Assembly (NCBI GenBank): GCA_001953115.1
Contig: LSSL01003890.1
Location: forward strand, 1 to 48,492
DNA from: Smittium mucronatum
Lineage: Eukaryota; Kickxellomycota; Harpellomycetes; Harpellales; Legeriomycetaceae
Reading direction: 5' to 3'
Length of the DNA stretch: 48,492 bases
Shown here: in pieces, positions 1-9,572 of the stretch
Position numbering within the stretch: position 1 is the stretch's first letter
Layout: each line of letters begins with the position of its first letter
Translations under genes and position numbers: made by a program
The notes under the pieces: generated by a model
The model's database searches: none
Told to the model about the DNA's origin: nothing
Seen by the model: the letters and a program-made list of their open reading frames with translations, nothing else

Positions 1-98
1 AGGGAAGTTTACCACCACTTGGTTTTGAAGATCCGTTGTGGGCTTTATTTCAGCCTTCCCTTTACCAACCTTCGACCATAATGGCCTGGTACGTTTAG
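1..98. other. GC-elevated, coding-like fragment at left edge
   Basis: The first ~100 bases are clearly richer in G+C than the following sequence. A plus-strand frame is open from base 3 to a TAG at 96-98 (contains PPLGFEDPLWALFQPS). A minus-strand frame is also open from about base 138 to the edge (contains KRTRPLWSKVGKGKAEIKP). I recognise neither product and cannot decide the strand. It may be the end of a gene or transposon relic that continues to the left of the window. Confidence 0.3.
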
Positions 99-279
99 TG
101 GGTCTGAATTTAATGTCATATAGATAAAAATTAGAGTATATTTTTGTCGAGTAATAGTCATTTTAACAAATCAGCAATGGAATACTAACCAATGAAATGA
201 TCGTAAATTGCTCAAACGACAATTAATTTGCTTGAAAATTTAGCAGATTGATCATTAGTTGGTTTTGGCAGAAAATAAT

Positions 280-668
280 TACAGGGTTTTTCATTCCAAT
301 AGACCCTTTTTTTCATTTGAATAGACACTTTTTTTCATTTCAATAGACCCTTTTTTTCATTCCAATAGACCTTTTTTTTCATTCCAATAGACCCTTTTTT
401 TCATTCCAATAGACCCTTTTTTTAGATTTGCGGGGTTATTTTTTTGATTAAAATAAAAAAAGCGTTATCATTGGACATATTAATTATTTAATCAATCAAA
501 AATAAAAAGCTTTCAATACCTAAGAACAATATGATTTTAACCAATAATGACATATATTAATGCCTATAAGTTAAAGTGAATTATTGGTTATAAGAATGAC
601 CCCACAGGTCCAGAAAAAAAGGTCTATTGGAATGAAAAAAAGTGTCTATTCAAATGAAAAACCCTGTA
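280..668. mobile_element. MITE family A, copy 1 (TA-flanked foldback element)
   Basis: A 385-bp non-coding element at 282-666 starts CAGGGTTTTTCAT and ends with the inverted counterpart ATGAAAAACCCTG. It is flanked on both sides by TA (280-281 and 667-668), the target duplication expected of Tc1/mariner-type transposases. The left end carries six 22-bp tandem repeats, while the right end has about two in inverse orientation. The core has no open frame. A diverged second copy lies at 44063-44359 and shares the core motif AAAAAGCGTTATCATTGGAC. Confidence 0.8.
293..424 (+). repeat. 22-bp tandem array (6 units) inside MITE A
   Basis: Six 22-bp units start at 293, 315, 337, 359, 381 and 403. The unit is ATTCCAATAGACCC followed by seven T and a C, with point differences such as ATTTGAATAGACAC. 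The array forms the left subterminal part of MITE A. Subterminal arrays of this kind often serve as transposase-binding sites, but that role is inference here. Confidence 0.85.
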
Positions 669-1071
669 ATTGACCATGCCCTACTTGTAATTCGAGGAAC
701 TTTTTCCTTTATTACGCAGAATTTCGAGAAACAAGTAAAAAAGTTTATAAACTATAGCTCTTAGCCAGCATATCTAAACTTCCATTAACTGGGTAAATAC
801 ACTAAAAATTGTGATTTTTTTTCTAAAAAAGTTTAATCAACAGTAAAAACATTACAAGCTTCAATATATGAGCACAATTAAACGATGAATTTAATGTAAT
901 TTTTTAAAAAATTTAATTTCCAGAAAAAAATATCATCATAGATATCAAATTGTTTATATTGATATGAAATGAAGAAATGCAATTTATTGAGGAGTGTGTT
1001 TAGGTGCTTAGTTAGTTTTCTTTTCAAGTACACAATCTAAAATCTCACATAGCGTTGTACTATTCTTGGTT
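669..1071. other. AT-rich stretch, no gene seen
   Basis: I find no open frame of coding character and no repeat shared with the rest of the window. The sequence is plain AT-rich intergenic DNA. Confidence 0.5.
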
Positions 1072-1075
1072 GTGA

Positions 1076-1294
1076 ATAGCCGAGACAGCGCAAAGAGATT
1101 CGGAAGACAGAGATTCAGAGAAGGAAAATCTCGAAACAGAGGAATCGAAGTTTAACGCAGCTGAGATATCTTCTTGGGCACAAGTCCAGCATTTTACAGT
1201 CAGACTGATCTCAGCGTCTAACAGATATTTGTAGGAAAGCCATTTCGATCAGTCCGGAATTTGGTTAGGAGCCCAATTTTATAAATCCTATTAG
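1076..1294 (+). pseudogene. Coding-like relic, unrecognised
   Basis: A GC-elevated patch holds an open frame of 52 codons (1076-1231) without an ATG. After one in-frame TAG it continues for 19 more codons to a stop at 1292-1294. The translation is charged at its start (ETAQRDSEDRDSEKENLETE) and then more mixed (SSWAQVQHFTVRLISASNRY), which looks like protein rather than noise. The acidic, helical character would suit a gag-like or coiled-coil segment, but I do not recognise the family. It could also be an exon of a spliced gene. Confidence 0.3.
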
Positions 1295-1411
1295 AAATAT
1301 CTCATACTAGGGGTTATATCGTTTCAAATAACTTTAGTTCTATATCAAAAGGATTAATTATCGACTTCATGTAACTTCAATTCCAGCCTACTTGAAGAAA
1401 TTTCACGAGGA

Positions 1412-1855
1412 ACCTTTTGGGCGGTATATTTTACCCTTTTCCCGAATATTTGCAGCCGGCCGCCCGACAGAGGAGCTTATTGTAGTTTGAACAATAAACT
1501 TTTATATGGGAGATTCTTTCGAAGACCAGACTTTTTTTTTCTGTCCAAACTATTAGCTACACTTGAATTTATTTTATACCAGTCCAATAAAAATAGAAAA
1601 GCATACTGTCTCTGATAAAATTTCAATATTTTACCAATGGAAAATTAACCTCTAAAGTTCATATTTTGAGCTACCCAATAGCTTTATGTTTTATCTTTTC
1701 ACCATATTTCCGAATTAGGAAAATAGTAAAAATTCAGTATGAAAGTGTCCGCTCTCAAAGAGAATTTCCCATATACGCCTTTTTTTGTTTTTGATGTTTT
1801 TTTAGTTTAGTTTTTAATGGCGTTATCTTACAATAAAATTCCGGACACAAAAAAA
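1412..1855 (+). mobile_element. SINE-like repeat, copy 1, split by a MITE
   Basis: The halves 1412-1502 and 1776-1855 match the two uninterrupted copies at 6514-6704 and 28887-29065. Shared landmarks are the CAGAGGAGCTTATTGTAGTT segment and the 3' segment CGTTATCTTACAATAAAATT followed by an A-rich tail. The 269-bp MITE B copy at 1505-1773 sits between the halves. This copy is the most diverged of the three and I see no clear target-site duplication around it. Confidence 0.75.
1503..1775. mobile_element. MITE family B, copy 1 (TA target)
   Basis: The element at 1505-1773 begins TATGGGAGATTCTTT and ends with AGAGAATTTCCCATA, its inverted counterpart. It is flanked by TA on both sides. It interrupts the SINE-like repeat. 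The two uninterrupted SINE copies carry a single TA at the matching place (CTTTTCTATGCG near 6613), so the duplicated TA is confirmed by an empty site within this window. There is no coding capacity, so it is a non-autonomous Tc1/mariner-type element. Confidence 0.85.
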
Positions 1856-2220
1856 CTATTGGGGATAACGTAATTCTGTTAAACTAATTAGGGCTACTCA
1901 TCTAAATTGCAGAGAAAAAAATTGAACTATTGGAAAATACCAAAAATGCAGAGTTTTATTTATTAACTTAGAATACCAATCAAAACCGAATAAATATATT
2001 TATAACAGCAGTGGTTTACTATTAACATTTTTTTCCGGACAATCAGGTAAAACCTGATAATCTGAAAAAAATTTGTAATACGCACATCTATTTCGATCAA
2101 TAATAAACCTCAAAAAAGCTAATTAATAAACAATTAAATTCCTTTCCATTGGTCTATTAATTATTTTTTATAAATAAGCTTTTAATAGTGATTAACTTTA
2201 TAATTCTGAAGCTTTTCACA
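1856..2220. other. AT-rich stretch, no gene seen
   Basis: There is no coding-like frame and no repeat match in this interval between the split SINE-like copy and the TTAA element. Confidence 0.5.
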
Positions 2221-2966
2221 TTAACCCTTTCAGGGACCAAATTTCTGCATAAAAAAATTGATTTTGGATAATATAATAGAATTTTTATCCATATCTAATT
2301 ATGTATTATGCAATAAAACCATGATTATTTATAAAGTAAAAAATTATGGGATGAGATTTTTACTTGTCAAAACCTAATTTTAGTAGGATAAAATGGCCAC
2401 TTTTTGGACAGGAAGTGATATTTTTCTTGACCAAAGCTATACTATAGGTTTCTGAGAAAATATTGTTCAAAAATAACCGCCTTGTTGATCAATATTCCTG
2501 CGTAAATAATGGATCTTTTTGGACAGGAGGTTTCTTTCTTCTCGACCACAGCTATAGGATTTGATTTTAAACTGTTAATATTGGTCAAAAATAGACGCCT
2601 CCTAGTCCAATAATTAGTTCGCAAAAAGTGCCCTTTTCTGGACAGGAAGTATCTTTTTCATTGACCAAAGCTATAAAGCTGCATTTATAGCTGCAAAATT
2701 GGTCAAAAAATGTAGATTTATGACCCAATACCACAGCAAAAAATTGCTACTTTTTCTGCAGGAAGTGAGTTTTTTCGTTTACCTTTTTAATTGGTTGCTG
2801 ATGCTATATATGTTCAAAATACATTACACAATCATTTATAATACTAGATAACTTTTGGTTTGTTTGAGTTTTTAATAAAAGAATATGAGCCAAATTTTGG
2901 CTCTATGGACGTTTTTAGCCTCCGTTTTACGTGGCATCTTATGTATGATGTCCCTGAAAGAGATAA
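2221..2966. mobile_element. TTAA-type element with ~117-bp tandem core, copy 1
   Basis: The left end reads TTAACCCTTTCAGGGAC and the right end CCCTGAAAGAGATAA, which are inverted counterparts with two mismatches in the outer seven bases. TTAA followed by CCCTTT resembles piggyBac-type termini. No transposase frame lies inside. The core holds about 3.4 tandem units of ~117 bp. A second, more diverged member lies at 5491-6075. Assignment to the piggyBac superfamily is inference from the ends only. Confidence 0.6.
2385..2780 (+). repeat. ~117-bp tandem repeat, 3-4 units
   Basis: The marker TGGACAGG recurs at 2405, 2520 and 2639, and a decayed form (CTGCAGG) at about 2755. This gives periods of 115, 119 and 116. 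Each unit also holds a TTGACCAA-like word followed about 45 bases later by its inverse TTGGTCAA, so each unit could fold on itself. A minus-strand reading frame across 2442-2624 is an artefact of this repeat. Confidence 0.8.
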
Positions 2967-3475
2967 AAATATACACTCAAAACTTTTAAATTTTTTTATA
3001 AGACACATAATCTCCTAATAATAATCCCAAAAACATTTACAACCAATGAAGCTATTTAGGGATAGTAATAAAAATCGAAAATTATCAATGAATTTAAATA
3101 CGATCTGATACCGAAGTTTGATAAACTTCTTAATAAAGTTTATAAGCGCATACTGAAAATCCATGAGAATAATGATTCACAATCGCAAAATTTTGACAAT
3201 AATTCATAAATAAAATATATCAAAAAAATGAGGTAAAAGACAAGGTCTAATCTTTCACTAAGACTGATTTTTTTGACCCTTTAACTTACATTTCATTGAT
3301 AAGTTTTTATCCTCAAAGTCCCTAAAAAAATTATAAAGCTTGAATCACAACGAATTCATTCCAAGAAATACCTCTAGACAATATATTGGTGCTTTCCAAT
3401 GAAGCTTATTAGAAGATGTAGATTATGCAAAAATAAAAATAAGTAATTAGATATTTCTTTTCGTTATTATTTAAA
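2967..3475. other. AT-rich stretch, no gene seen
   Basis: No coding-like frame or repeat match is visible between the TTAA element and the second MITE B copy. Confidence 0.5.
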
Positions 3476-3755
3476 TATATGTGGTATTCTTTTGAAGACC
3501 AAACTTTTTTTATTTATCTAAATCATTAGCTAAAAATAAATTTAAACATCATCAAACCAAAATAAATGGAAGAATTATTCTTATCCTTATAAAATTTCAA
3601 CATTTTCCCATTAGACTACTACTTTTTTTAATTTATCTTCATGTTTAACCAATAGTTTTGTGCTTGTGTTTGTTCTTGAGTCTATAGTTCTAAATTAGGA
3701 AAGTATTAAATTCATAGTAGGAAAGCGTCTGCTCTCATAGAGAATCTCCCGTATA
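3476..3755. mobile_element. MITE family B, copy 2
   Basis: This diverged copy at 3478-3753 begins TATGTGGTATTCTTTTGAAG and ends AGAGAATCTCCCGTA. TA flanks it on both sides (3476-3477 and 3754-3755). Internal landmarks shared with the other two copies include the TTAGGAAA segment and GTCTGCTCTCA just before the right end. Confidence 0.8.
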
Positions 3756-4336
3756 TTAAAAAATTTTGATTTCAAATTTTTTACAGATGTTGAATTTGAG
3801 GTATAAAAATTTAATTTTTTTACTAAAAAGAAAGATACATTTGATAATCCGGATTATTTAATTTAGGATTAGTAAGCGTTCGTAATAATAAGTGCTCGTA
3901 TTACCGAGCGTTACCTGTATTTAATAAAACTAAAGAAAGTGGCTATTTATAATAGATATAAGAGTAGACATAAAAGTTATTATTTTTGGGAATATTAAGT
4001 TGATAGGTTCTTTATACATTCACTATCATCATGATTTCGACAAATGAGCTAATTCAAGGCCTTCAATATCAATATTTTAAAAGTAAGATTATATATGCAG
4101 AGCAGGGTGTAGTTATATAATCTAATCTTGAAACTCAAGTTTTAGACTGAGTAGACAGACCTCTTTAGGGGGTATTCGTGATTAATCCAAAAATCTATAG
4201 CTATAATAACTATAACCACTCAATAATAAGTATTTCAAAACACTACAATATACCAGTGCTAATTTAATATAAAAAAAGCACCAAAAACTTACTCTTTCAT
4301 TAAATGCCATTAAACAATTTTTATTTCAGCAGCTAA
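3756..4336. other. AT-rich stretch, no gene seen
   Basis: I see no coding-like frame or repeat in this interval. Confidence 0.45.
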
Positions 4337-4428
4337 TAATAAAATTTAACAAAAACAAGCTAAAGATGGGTAAAAAAAGAGTTTTCCAAGTTAAAGTAAA
4401 AATATTTTTACAGTAGGCAAAATATACT

Positions 4429-4615
4429 TGTTGCGAGATTAGATAGAAAGACTTCGAAGTGGGAATGGGTATAGGTGAGATTATCCAGAGGGGATAAGGA
4501 TGGAAAGTAAGGAATATGATAAGAGTAACACAGAAGAGATTAGTGGAGTGTGGGGGTAAGATAATCCAGAGGGGGCGGGTAGGGTTAGGATTTTGTCGAG
4601 TTGAAGAGAATTTGT
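4429..4615 (+). repeat. Purine-rich tract with a repeated motif
   Basis: This stretch is strongly G/A-biased on the plus strand. It contains GATTATCCAGAGGGG near 4478 and GATAATCCAGAGGGGG near 4560. On the minus strand a frame without ATG is open from roughly 4615 to about 4337 and reads as two PLWII-containing repeats followed by a hydrophobic tail. The low-complexity pyrimidine strand makes this frame likely accidental. The purine asymmetry itself is unlike the neighbouring DNA. Confidence 0.45.
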
Positions 4616-4639
4616 TTACTTATATTTTGTAGTTTATTT

Positions 4640-5490
4640 TAATTATTACTAATAATTTTGGAATAAATTTCGTAAAATAAAACGCTTTCGACCAATTATT
4701 TAAATATTTTGATTCTAATTTAATCCATCCTTAGTATTTAAGCATAGTATTTTTATTTTCCGTCAAAAAACAAATATGTAACACGGGGGTATTCAGTTTG
4801 TATTGAAATTATTATTTGTTAAAAAATTAGTATGTTTTTAGGCAATTTCTTGGCAAAATTAGGCCCTATGTAACATCAATATTGTTTTGGTTTAGGAAAA
4901 TTAGTGTGCTTTTGGTTAATACAATGTTGTGACCTTACTTTATTAATATTACTATTAAGTACCCTAAATTGTAATTGGAATTTGAGTACGAGTGAAAAAG
5001 GTTGGAATTTATATGAGTAGTTTATTCAGAAAGTAATGGTATGGTAAAATATGTAATCGAAACCAAAAGATGAAAGAACCTAAATGAGTTGGTAAAAATC
5101 TCTTTATTTGTATTTAAAATATAATTTGTAATATTTGTAATTAGATAGTTATGTACTACATGCTTCTGGCTGTTTGGCCATTTGTAACTGCATTTATAAC
5201 AAGGTTTTACATAATGAGCAAAATTAAATTGGGCTTATGAATGACTAATATAATTTTTTTATTAGGAAACAATGTTAGTTCCAGATCATCATGTGTGGAC
5301 GTAACAATAGTATGTTTTCAATAAATTTAAGCGATTTCAAAATAAATTTGTATATTTTTATCATTTAATCCATTTTTGGAGCTCTATATTCCATTTAAAG
5401 AGCAGAAAACCCCGAGAGTTTAAATAGCAAATAGGAACGTTTTATTATTATTTGTTTTATGAGCATGAATTGGTCTAGTGACTTCATCGT
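4640..5490. other. AT-rich stretch, no gene seen
   Basis: No supportable gene is present. A short minus-strand frame around 5420-5614 overlaps the end of the next element and is not convincing. Confidence 0.45.
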
Positions 5491-6075
5491 GTAACCCTTT
5501 CAAGGCTGGGTGAACAAAAGTGGCTCTAAAGAAAAGTTCACAAACTTCCATAGTGTAAATAAATCTTACCCTTTCGGTATTAAAAGCGAATATAATTGCA
5601 ATTTTAAAACACACCTATGATGGTGCTAGCATTTAAAAAAAATTATGACCAGTTAAAAGCTAAATCCAAACTAGAGTTATAAAAAAATAAGTGCGCATAT
5701 AGATTGAGTGCAGGCAATCGCATTGGTGATTTCAATTGTAAAAATGGCAAATTAACTTTGCTAAAAAAATGAATTAACATTGTAATTGTAATTGTAAAAA
5801 AATGAACTAACAGTCCAGAAAATGCCGATTTTATCTTCATTTATTTGTTTGAACTCGATTATTTTGACTAATAGAACACTATACTAATCAATATTTGTAG
5901 CGCAAATGATAAAAAAGACAAATACTGTTCGGAAAGTGTCGTTTTTATCTATATTTATTTGGTTTTGGGAAGCTGAATCTTATGTAATTGAAATAAAATA
6001 ATTTATCATATTATGAAATATCCCTTGCGCATTTCAAAAAAAAATTATGTAAAAATCTGATAATGAAAGGATTAA
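5491..6075. mobile_element. TTAA-type element with ~117-bp tandem core, copy 2
   Basis: The left end reads GTAACCCTTTCA and the right end TGAAAGGATTAA, so ten of twelve terminal bases are inverted matches. They also match the ends of the element at 2221-2966. A ~117-bp period is visible in the right half: CCAGAAAATGCCG near 5814 recurs as CGGAAAGTGTCG near 5931. The segment AATCAATATTTGTAGCGCAAAT resembles GATCAATATTCCTGCGTAAA of copy 1. There is no coding capacity. Confidence 0.55.
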
Positions 6076-6207
6076 TAATTATTTCAATTGTATCAATAAT
6101 TCTAGTTACTTATTATCAATTGAAGCATTTTTATTGATTGAAAATTAGATAACTCATCTTACCGTTTGAAGACTGCATGTAAATCTAACAAAAAAAAATT
6201 CAACATG

Positions 6208-6477
6208 TATGGGAGACTCTTTTCAAGACCGGATTTTTTTTTAGTATGTAAACCATTGGCTACAACAAAATTCAATCATTTTCAAACCAATATAAATGGT
6301 AAAACACCTTCTCTAATAAAATTTTAAAATTTTGCCAATAGATGATTTCTTTTAGTAATTTTATATTCCAGAACAAATAATAATTTTGTACTTTGTCTTA
6401 ACTCTGTATTTCCAAATTAGGAAGGTATTAAAAATTTATTAGGAAAGTGTCTGCTGTCAAAGAGAATCTCCCATATA
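6208..6477. mobile_element. MITE family B, copy 3
   Basis: The element at 6208-6475 starts TATGGGAGACTCTTTTCAAG and ends AGAGAATCTCCCATA. TA follows on the right (6476-6477), while the left flank is TG, probably a mutated TA. It lies just 20 bp upstream of the target duplication of the second SINE-like copy, but the two insertions are separate. Confidence 0.8.
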
Positions 6478-6497
6478 TGGGAATCCAAATAACGATT

Positions 6498-6720
6498 AGT
6501 GTTTCCATTTGCTATGCCAGGGGGAGTCTTTCGGTTGGTAGACTGCACCCTTTTCCCGTAGGTACGCAGCCGGTAGTCCGGCAGAGGAGCTTGTTGTAGT
6601 TACGATAATAGTCTTTTCTATGCGAATTTTTCTTTTTTTCATATTTTTTTAGTATAGTTTTTAATGACGTTATCTTACAATAAAATTCCGTGATACAAAA
6701 AAAAAGTGTTTCCATTTGCT
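6498..6720 (+). mobile_element. SINE-like repeat, copy 2, with 16-bp target duplication
   Basis: A 191-bp repeat (6514-6704) ends in GATACAAAAAAAA. It is flanked by the 16-bp direct repeat AGTGTTTCCATTTGCT at 6498-6513 and 6705-6720. An A-rich 3' tail plus a long, variable-length duplication is the signature of LINE-machinery retroposition. Near the 5' end CGGTTGGTAGACTGCACCC resembles the D-arm/A-box part of a tRNA, but no good B-box follows, so tRNA ancestry is only suggested. A minus-strand frame (contains LLCRTTGCVPTGKGC) crosses the repeat but is broken in the other copies. Confidence 0.85.
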
Positions 6721-6760
6721 TTTTGCTGGAATTAGATGTATTTTTTAATTTCACATAAAA

Positions 6761-8184
6761 TAGTAACATCTAAAAAATAATAATCAAACTCTAGATCATT
6801 TTTAGCCTTATTGTTGGATGTAAAAAATTGTTCTTTCTTCTCCAGTCAAGACCAACACTTTATTCTATAATTATTTTATATAAAGTTTTATATTTTTGAA
6901 TAATAAATTTTAAATTTATCAAAAAGGCATCCATCACATTATTAAGTCTGGAAAGAGTTAAGAGCCTATGCAAATAGAAAATTTTAATTTATGTGTTTGG
7001 ACTATTTCATGCCTTGGTCAATTTTTGATTGGATTTTATTAGAGTGAAATAACAACATACCGTAAATTTATAATGCAAAAAAAGGGAAGCAAAGTTATGT
7101 TACTATATCTTCAAAAATGATCATATTACCAAAAAAAAATATGTAGGACGGATTTCAGTCAGAAAAATTTCTTCAATTGGCAGGCTATATTTTACATAAG
7201 TCTAGCTATCCTGAATGGTATAAATTTTTTATTTTTTTTGGATTCTATATCTTTCATGATTAAAAGCGCAAATTTTGCATTAAATTCTTTCACAACTTAA
7301 TTCACATAGTTTTTTGTCTGATTTTTTCTTCCAATATAATTCAGTGATTATTGATAATAATCCAGATGAAAAGACATTTTTTCAAAAAAAAAAGGCCCAA
7401 ATTTACTGATTAGATTGATAGCTCCCAAAATAAACTCGAATCATAGTAGTTTATTTAAAAAAAAAGTGGTTTAAAGATGTTTCTAATATTGGATCAGATG
7501 GAAAAATACAAACGAAAGCAAAAGGCTTTGCGTTCTTGAAGCATAGATATCGGGCCGGCACTCTGAATACACCACCCTATTATATTGTTTTATATATTTA
7601 AAATATTCTATTAGCTAAATGCATATATCCTATTCTAGATCCAGCTGATACTAACTGATAATCGATTTATTACGGAAATATCATGAATTTCAATTGATAT
7701 TTAATCAAAAGAAACCAATTTAACCTATTAAGGTGGCGATACCTTGAATGTATCTAATGGATACCTCATTAACAGAACGTGGATATTAGTTTAGAAAGTA
7801 ATAACATAATCCAACAGAAATCAATAGAAATAAGAGGGAATAAAATTGAAACCAAATCTTATCTTTAAAAACGAATGTTTTTAGTTTAGTGGTGAGATGC
7901 ATAAAACATGGATGATTCAAGTATCCTATATGAAAATTTTTTTTAACGTTTCTTCTAAACTCTTATCAAGTTGAGTATTTTATTCATCTGAACTAAGATT
8001 AACGTTTGATTAACTTTATAATTACCTTTTTTTTCATTTAAATATTTTACAACCAAAATTACTTTATCAGGAGTTTGTATTTTTTTTAAAACAGAAACCC
8101 TTATTATAAAACCATCAAATTAAAATATCTGAGGTTAATAGTTTAAAATTAGCTTCCATTTACATTCTTTAAAGAATTTTCCGG
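6761..8184. other. AT-rich intergenic stretch upstream of the glycosyltransferase
   Basis: There is no coding-like frame. A sequence GGAAAGAGTTAA at 6949-6960 resembles the ends of the TTAA family, but I find no partner end. A small GC patch lies near 7540-7565. Confidence 0.45.
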
Positions 8185-8194
8185 CTTTATAAAG
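8185..8194 (+). promoter_or_regulatory. TATA-like palindrome upstream of the glycosyltransferase
   Basis: CTTTATAAAG lies 107 bases upstream of the chosen ATG, in slightly GC-richer context (CCGGCTTTATAAAG). It could be a core-promoter TATA element, but such words are common in AT-rich DNA. Confidence 0.2.
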
Positions 8195-8300
8195 TTGGAT
8201 TATAGTAAATGAAGAAGGTGGCTCTGCTGACTGCTAATATTTTTAGAAAAAATTATTTTACTCCAGGCTTTTATTGTATCTATTAAAAAAGGATTATAAT

Positions 8301-9572
8301 ATGCTAGCTGCTAGAAGGCGGATTTTATCAGTTTTGTCAGTCATGACATTTCTGATGATTTTTTATTTCTATAGCAAACCACAAAGAGGATACTTTGATA
8401 TGGAAAAGATTAAAAATCTGCATTTAGTGAAGCTGGAACCCGCGTTTTTCTGTGCAACAAAATCCCGATTGAAATTTGATAAACATTTGGAAAGAAATGG
8501 GAAATATGATTATCTGAAAACTGATCAAAGCTCACTTAAACAGAATGAATATTTTACAGATGAAGAGATTTTGCATAAAGGAAACGGTGTTACTTTGGGT
8601 AAAAAAATCAAATACTTTTTTTGTATTAACCTATATAATAACCAAGAAGGAATTCCTTTTATGATCCAGGAATTAATGCTACTTTTCAGATTCTTAGGAC
8701 CTGAAAATATATTTTTATCAATTTATGAAAATGGATCAACTGATAAAACAAAATTTATGCTTCGCGACTTTTCAAATTATATGAATGTGTTCGACATAAA
8801 ACACACTTTTGTTATGGAGAATCAACCCCGCCCTAAAATATTTCATCGAATAGAATATCTAGCAGAAATCAGAAACAAAGCCTTGAAGCCTTTGAAAATT
8901 GAAAGAAGAAAGGGTCGAACGTATGATAAAATCGTCTTTATGAACGATATTTTTTTTTGTAGGGATGATGTTCTTGAGCTTATTTACCAATATGATTTTC
9001 AGGAATCTGACTTTACCTGCCCACTTGACTTCCAGGCTGTAAAAAAGAAAAACAATGAACTTGAATTCAGGGATAGTTGGGTCGCTCGAGATTTGAGAGG
9101 CGAAAAATTCCGCTCAGCTTTGGATTTGTTATCATACCATCCTGAAACTAGACGCCGAAATGAGCAAAAATTACCTTTCCAAGTTCAGTGTTCTTGGAAT
9201 GGTGTTGCTATATTAAACCCAAAACCTTTCTACGAAAAAAATCCCATCAGTTTCAGAAGATCATATTCTGACCTTGGAGAATGTTCTGCTTCAGAATGCT
9301 CACTATTGTGCAACGATTTTTGGAGCCGGGGCTACAAAAGAATTGTAGCCGTGCCTGAAATTTTGGTTTCTTACCGTCTAGAAGATGCGATTTTACTTGA
9401 TCCAGTTTATGATAAAGCCTTAAAGGTCAACCGGACTCTTGAAGAAAAAATAAAATACGTCAACGGTCCTCCGCAGGTAATTTGTGTTGGGCTAGATGGG
9501 AACAACAGGATTAATCCTGATCAGCCCAAACTTTGGGTTAACTATACCACCAGCGGAACAGAGATTGAGTAG
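8301..9572 (+). CDS. CAP59/CMT1-family glycosyltransferase (alpha-1,3-mannosyltransferase-like)
   Basis: This 423-residue protein matches the fungal CAP59_mtransfer family, whose best-known members are the capsule-associated CAP59 and the mannosyltransferase CMT1 of Cryptococcus. I start at the ATG at 8301. The frame stays open upstream to about 8247, but only a TTG (8274) precedes this ATG, and an upstream exon ending at the CAG near 8266 cannot be excluded. Residues ~8-23 are a single membrane anchor after a basic MLAARRR, giving a type II Golgi topology. Family landmarks follow in order: INLYNNQEG, LGPENIFLSIYENGSTDKTK, IVFMNDIFFCRDDVLELI, DFTCPLDFQ, DSWVARDLRGEKF, PFQVQCSWNGVAILNPKPF, and ECSASECSLLCNDFWSRGYK. 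The likely role is transfer of mannose from a nucleotide sugar to a secretory-pathway glycan; exact donor and acceptor are unknown. The length is normal and no stop or frameshift is present. The nearest downstream AATAAA is at 9954. Confidence 0.9.
   Translation: MLAARRRILSVLSVMTFLMIFYFYSKPQRGYFDMEKIKNLHLVKLEPAFFCATKSRLKFDKHLERNGKYDYLKTDQSSLKQNEYFTDEEILHKGNGVTLGKKIKYFFCINLYNNQEGIPFMIQELMLLFRFLGPENIFLSIYENGSTDKTKFMLRDFSNYMNVFDIKHTFVMENQPRPKIFHRIEYLAEIRNKALKPLKIERRKGRTYDKIVFMNDIFFCRDDVLELIYQYDFQESDFTCPLDFQAVKKKNNELEFRDSWVARDLRGEKFRSALDLLSYHPETRRRNEQKLPFQVQCSWNGVAILNPKPFYEKNPISFRRSYSDLGECSASECSLLCNDFWSRGYKRIVAVPEILVSYRLEDAILLDPVYDKALKVNRTLEEKIKYVNGPPQVICVGLDGNNRINPDQPKLWVNYTTSGTEIE

Noticed and set aside
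6514..6704. tRNA gene
   Set aside because: Only the D-arm-like segment is present; no anticodon arm, TPsiC arm or acceptor pairing can be drawn.
6512..6769. 85-codon minus-strand frame
   Set aside because: It spans the SINE-like repeat and its flank; the same frame is broken in the other two copies.
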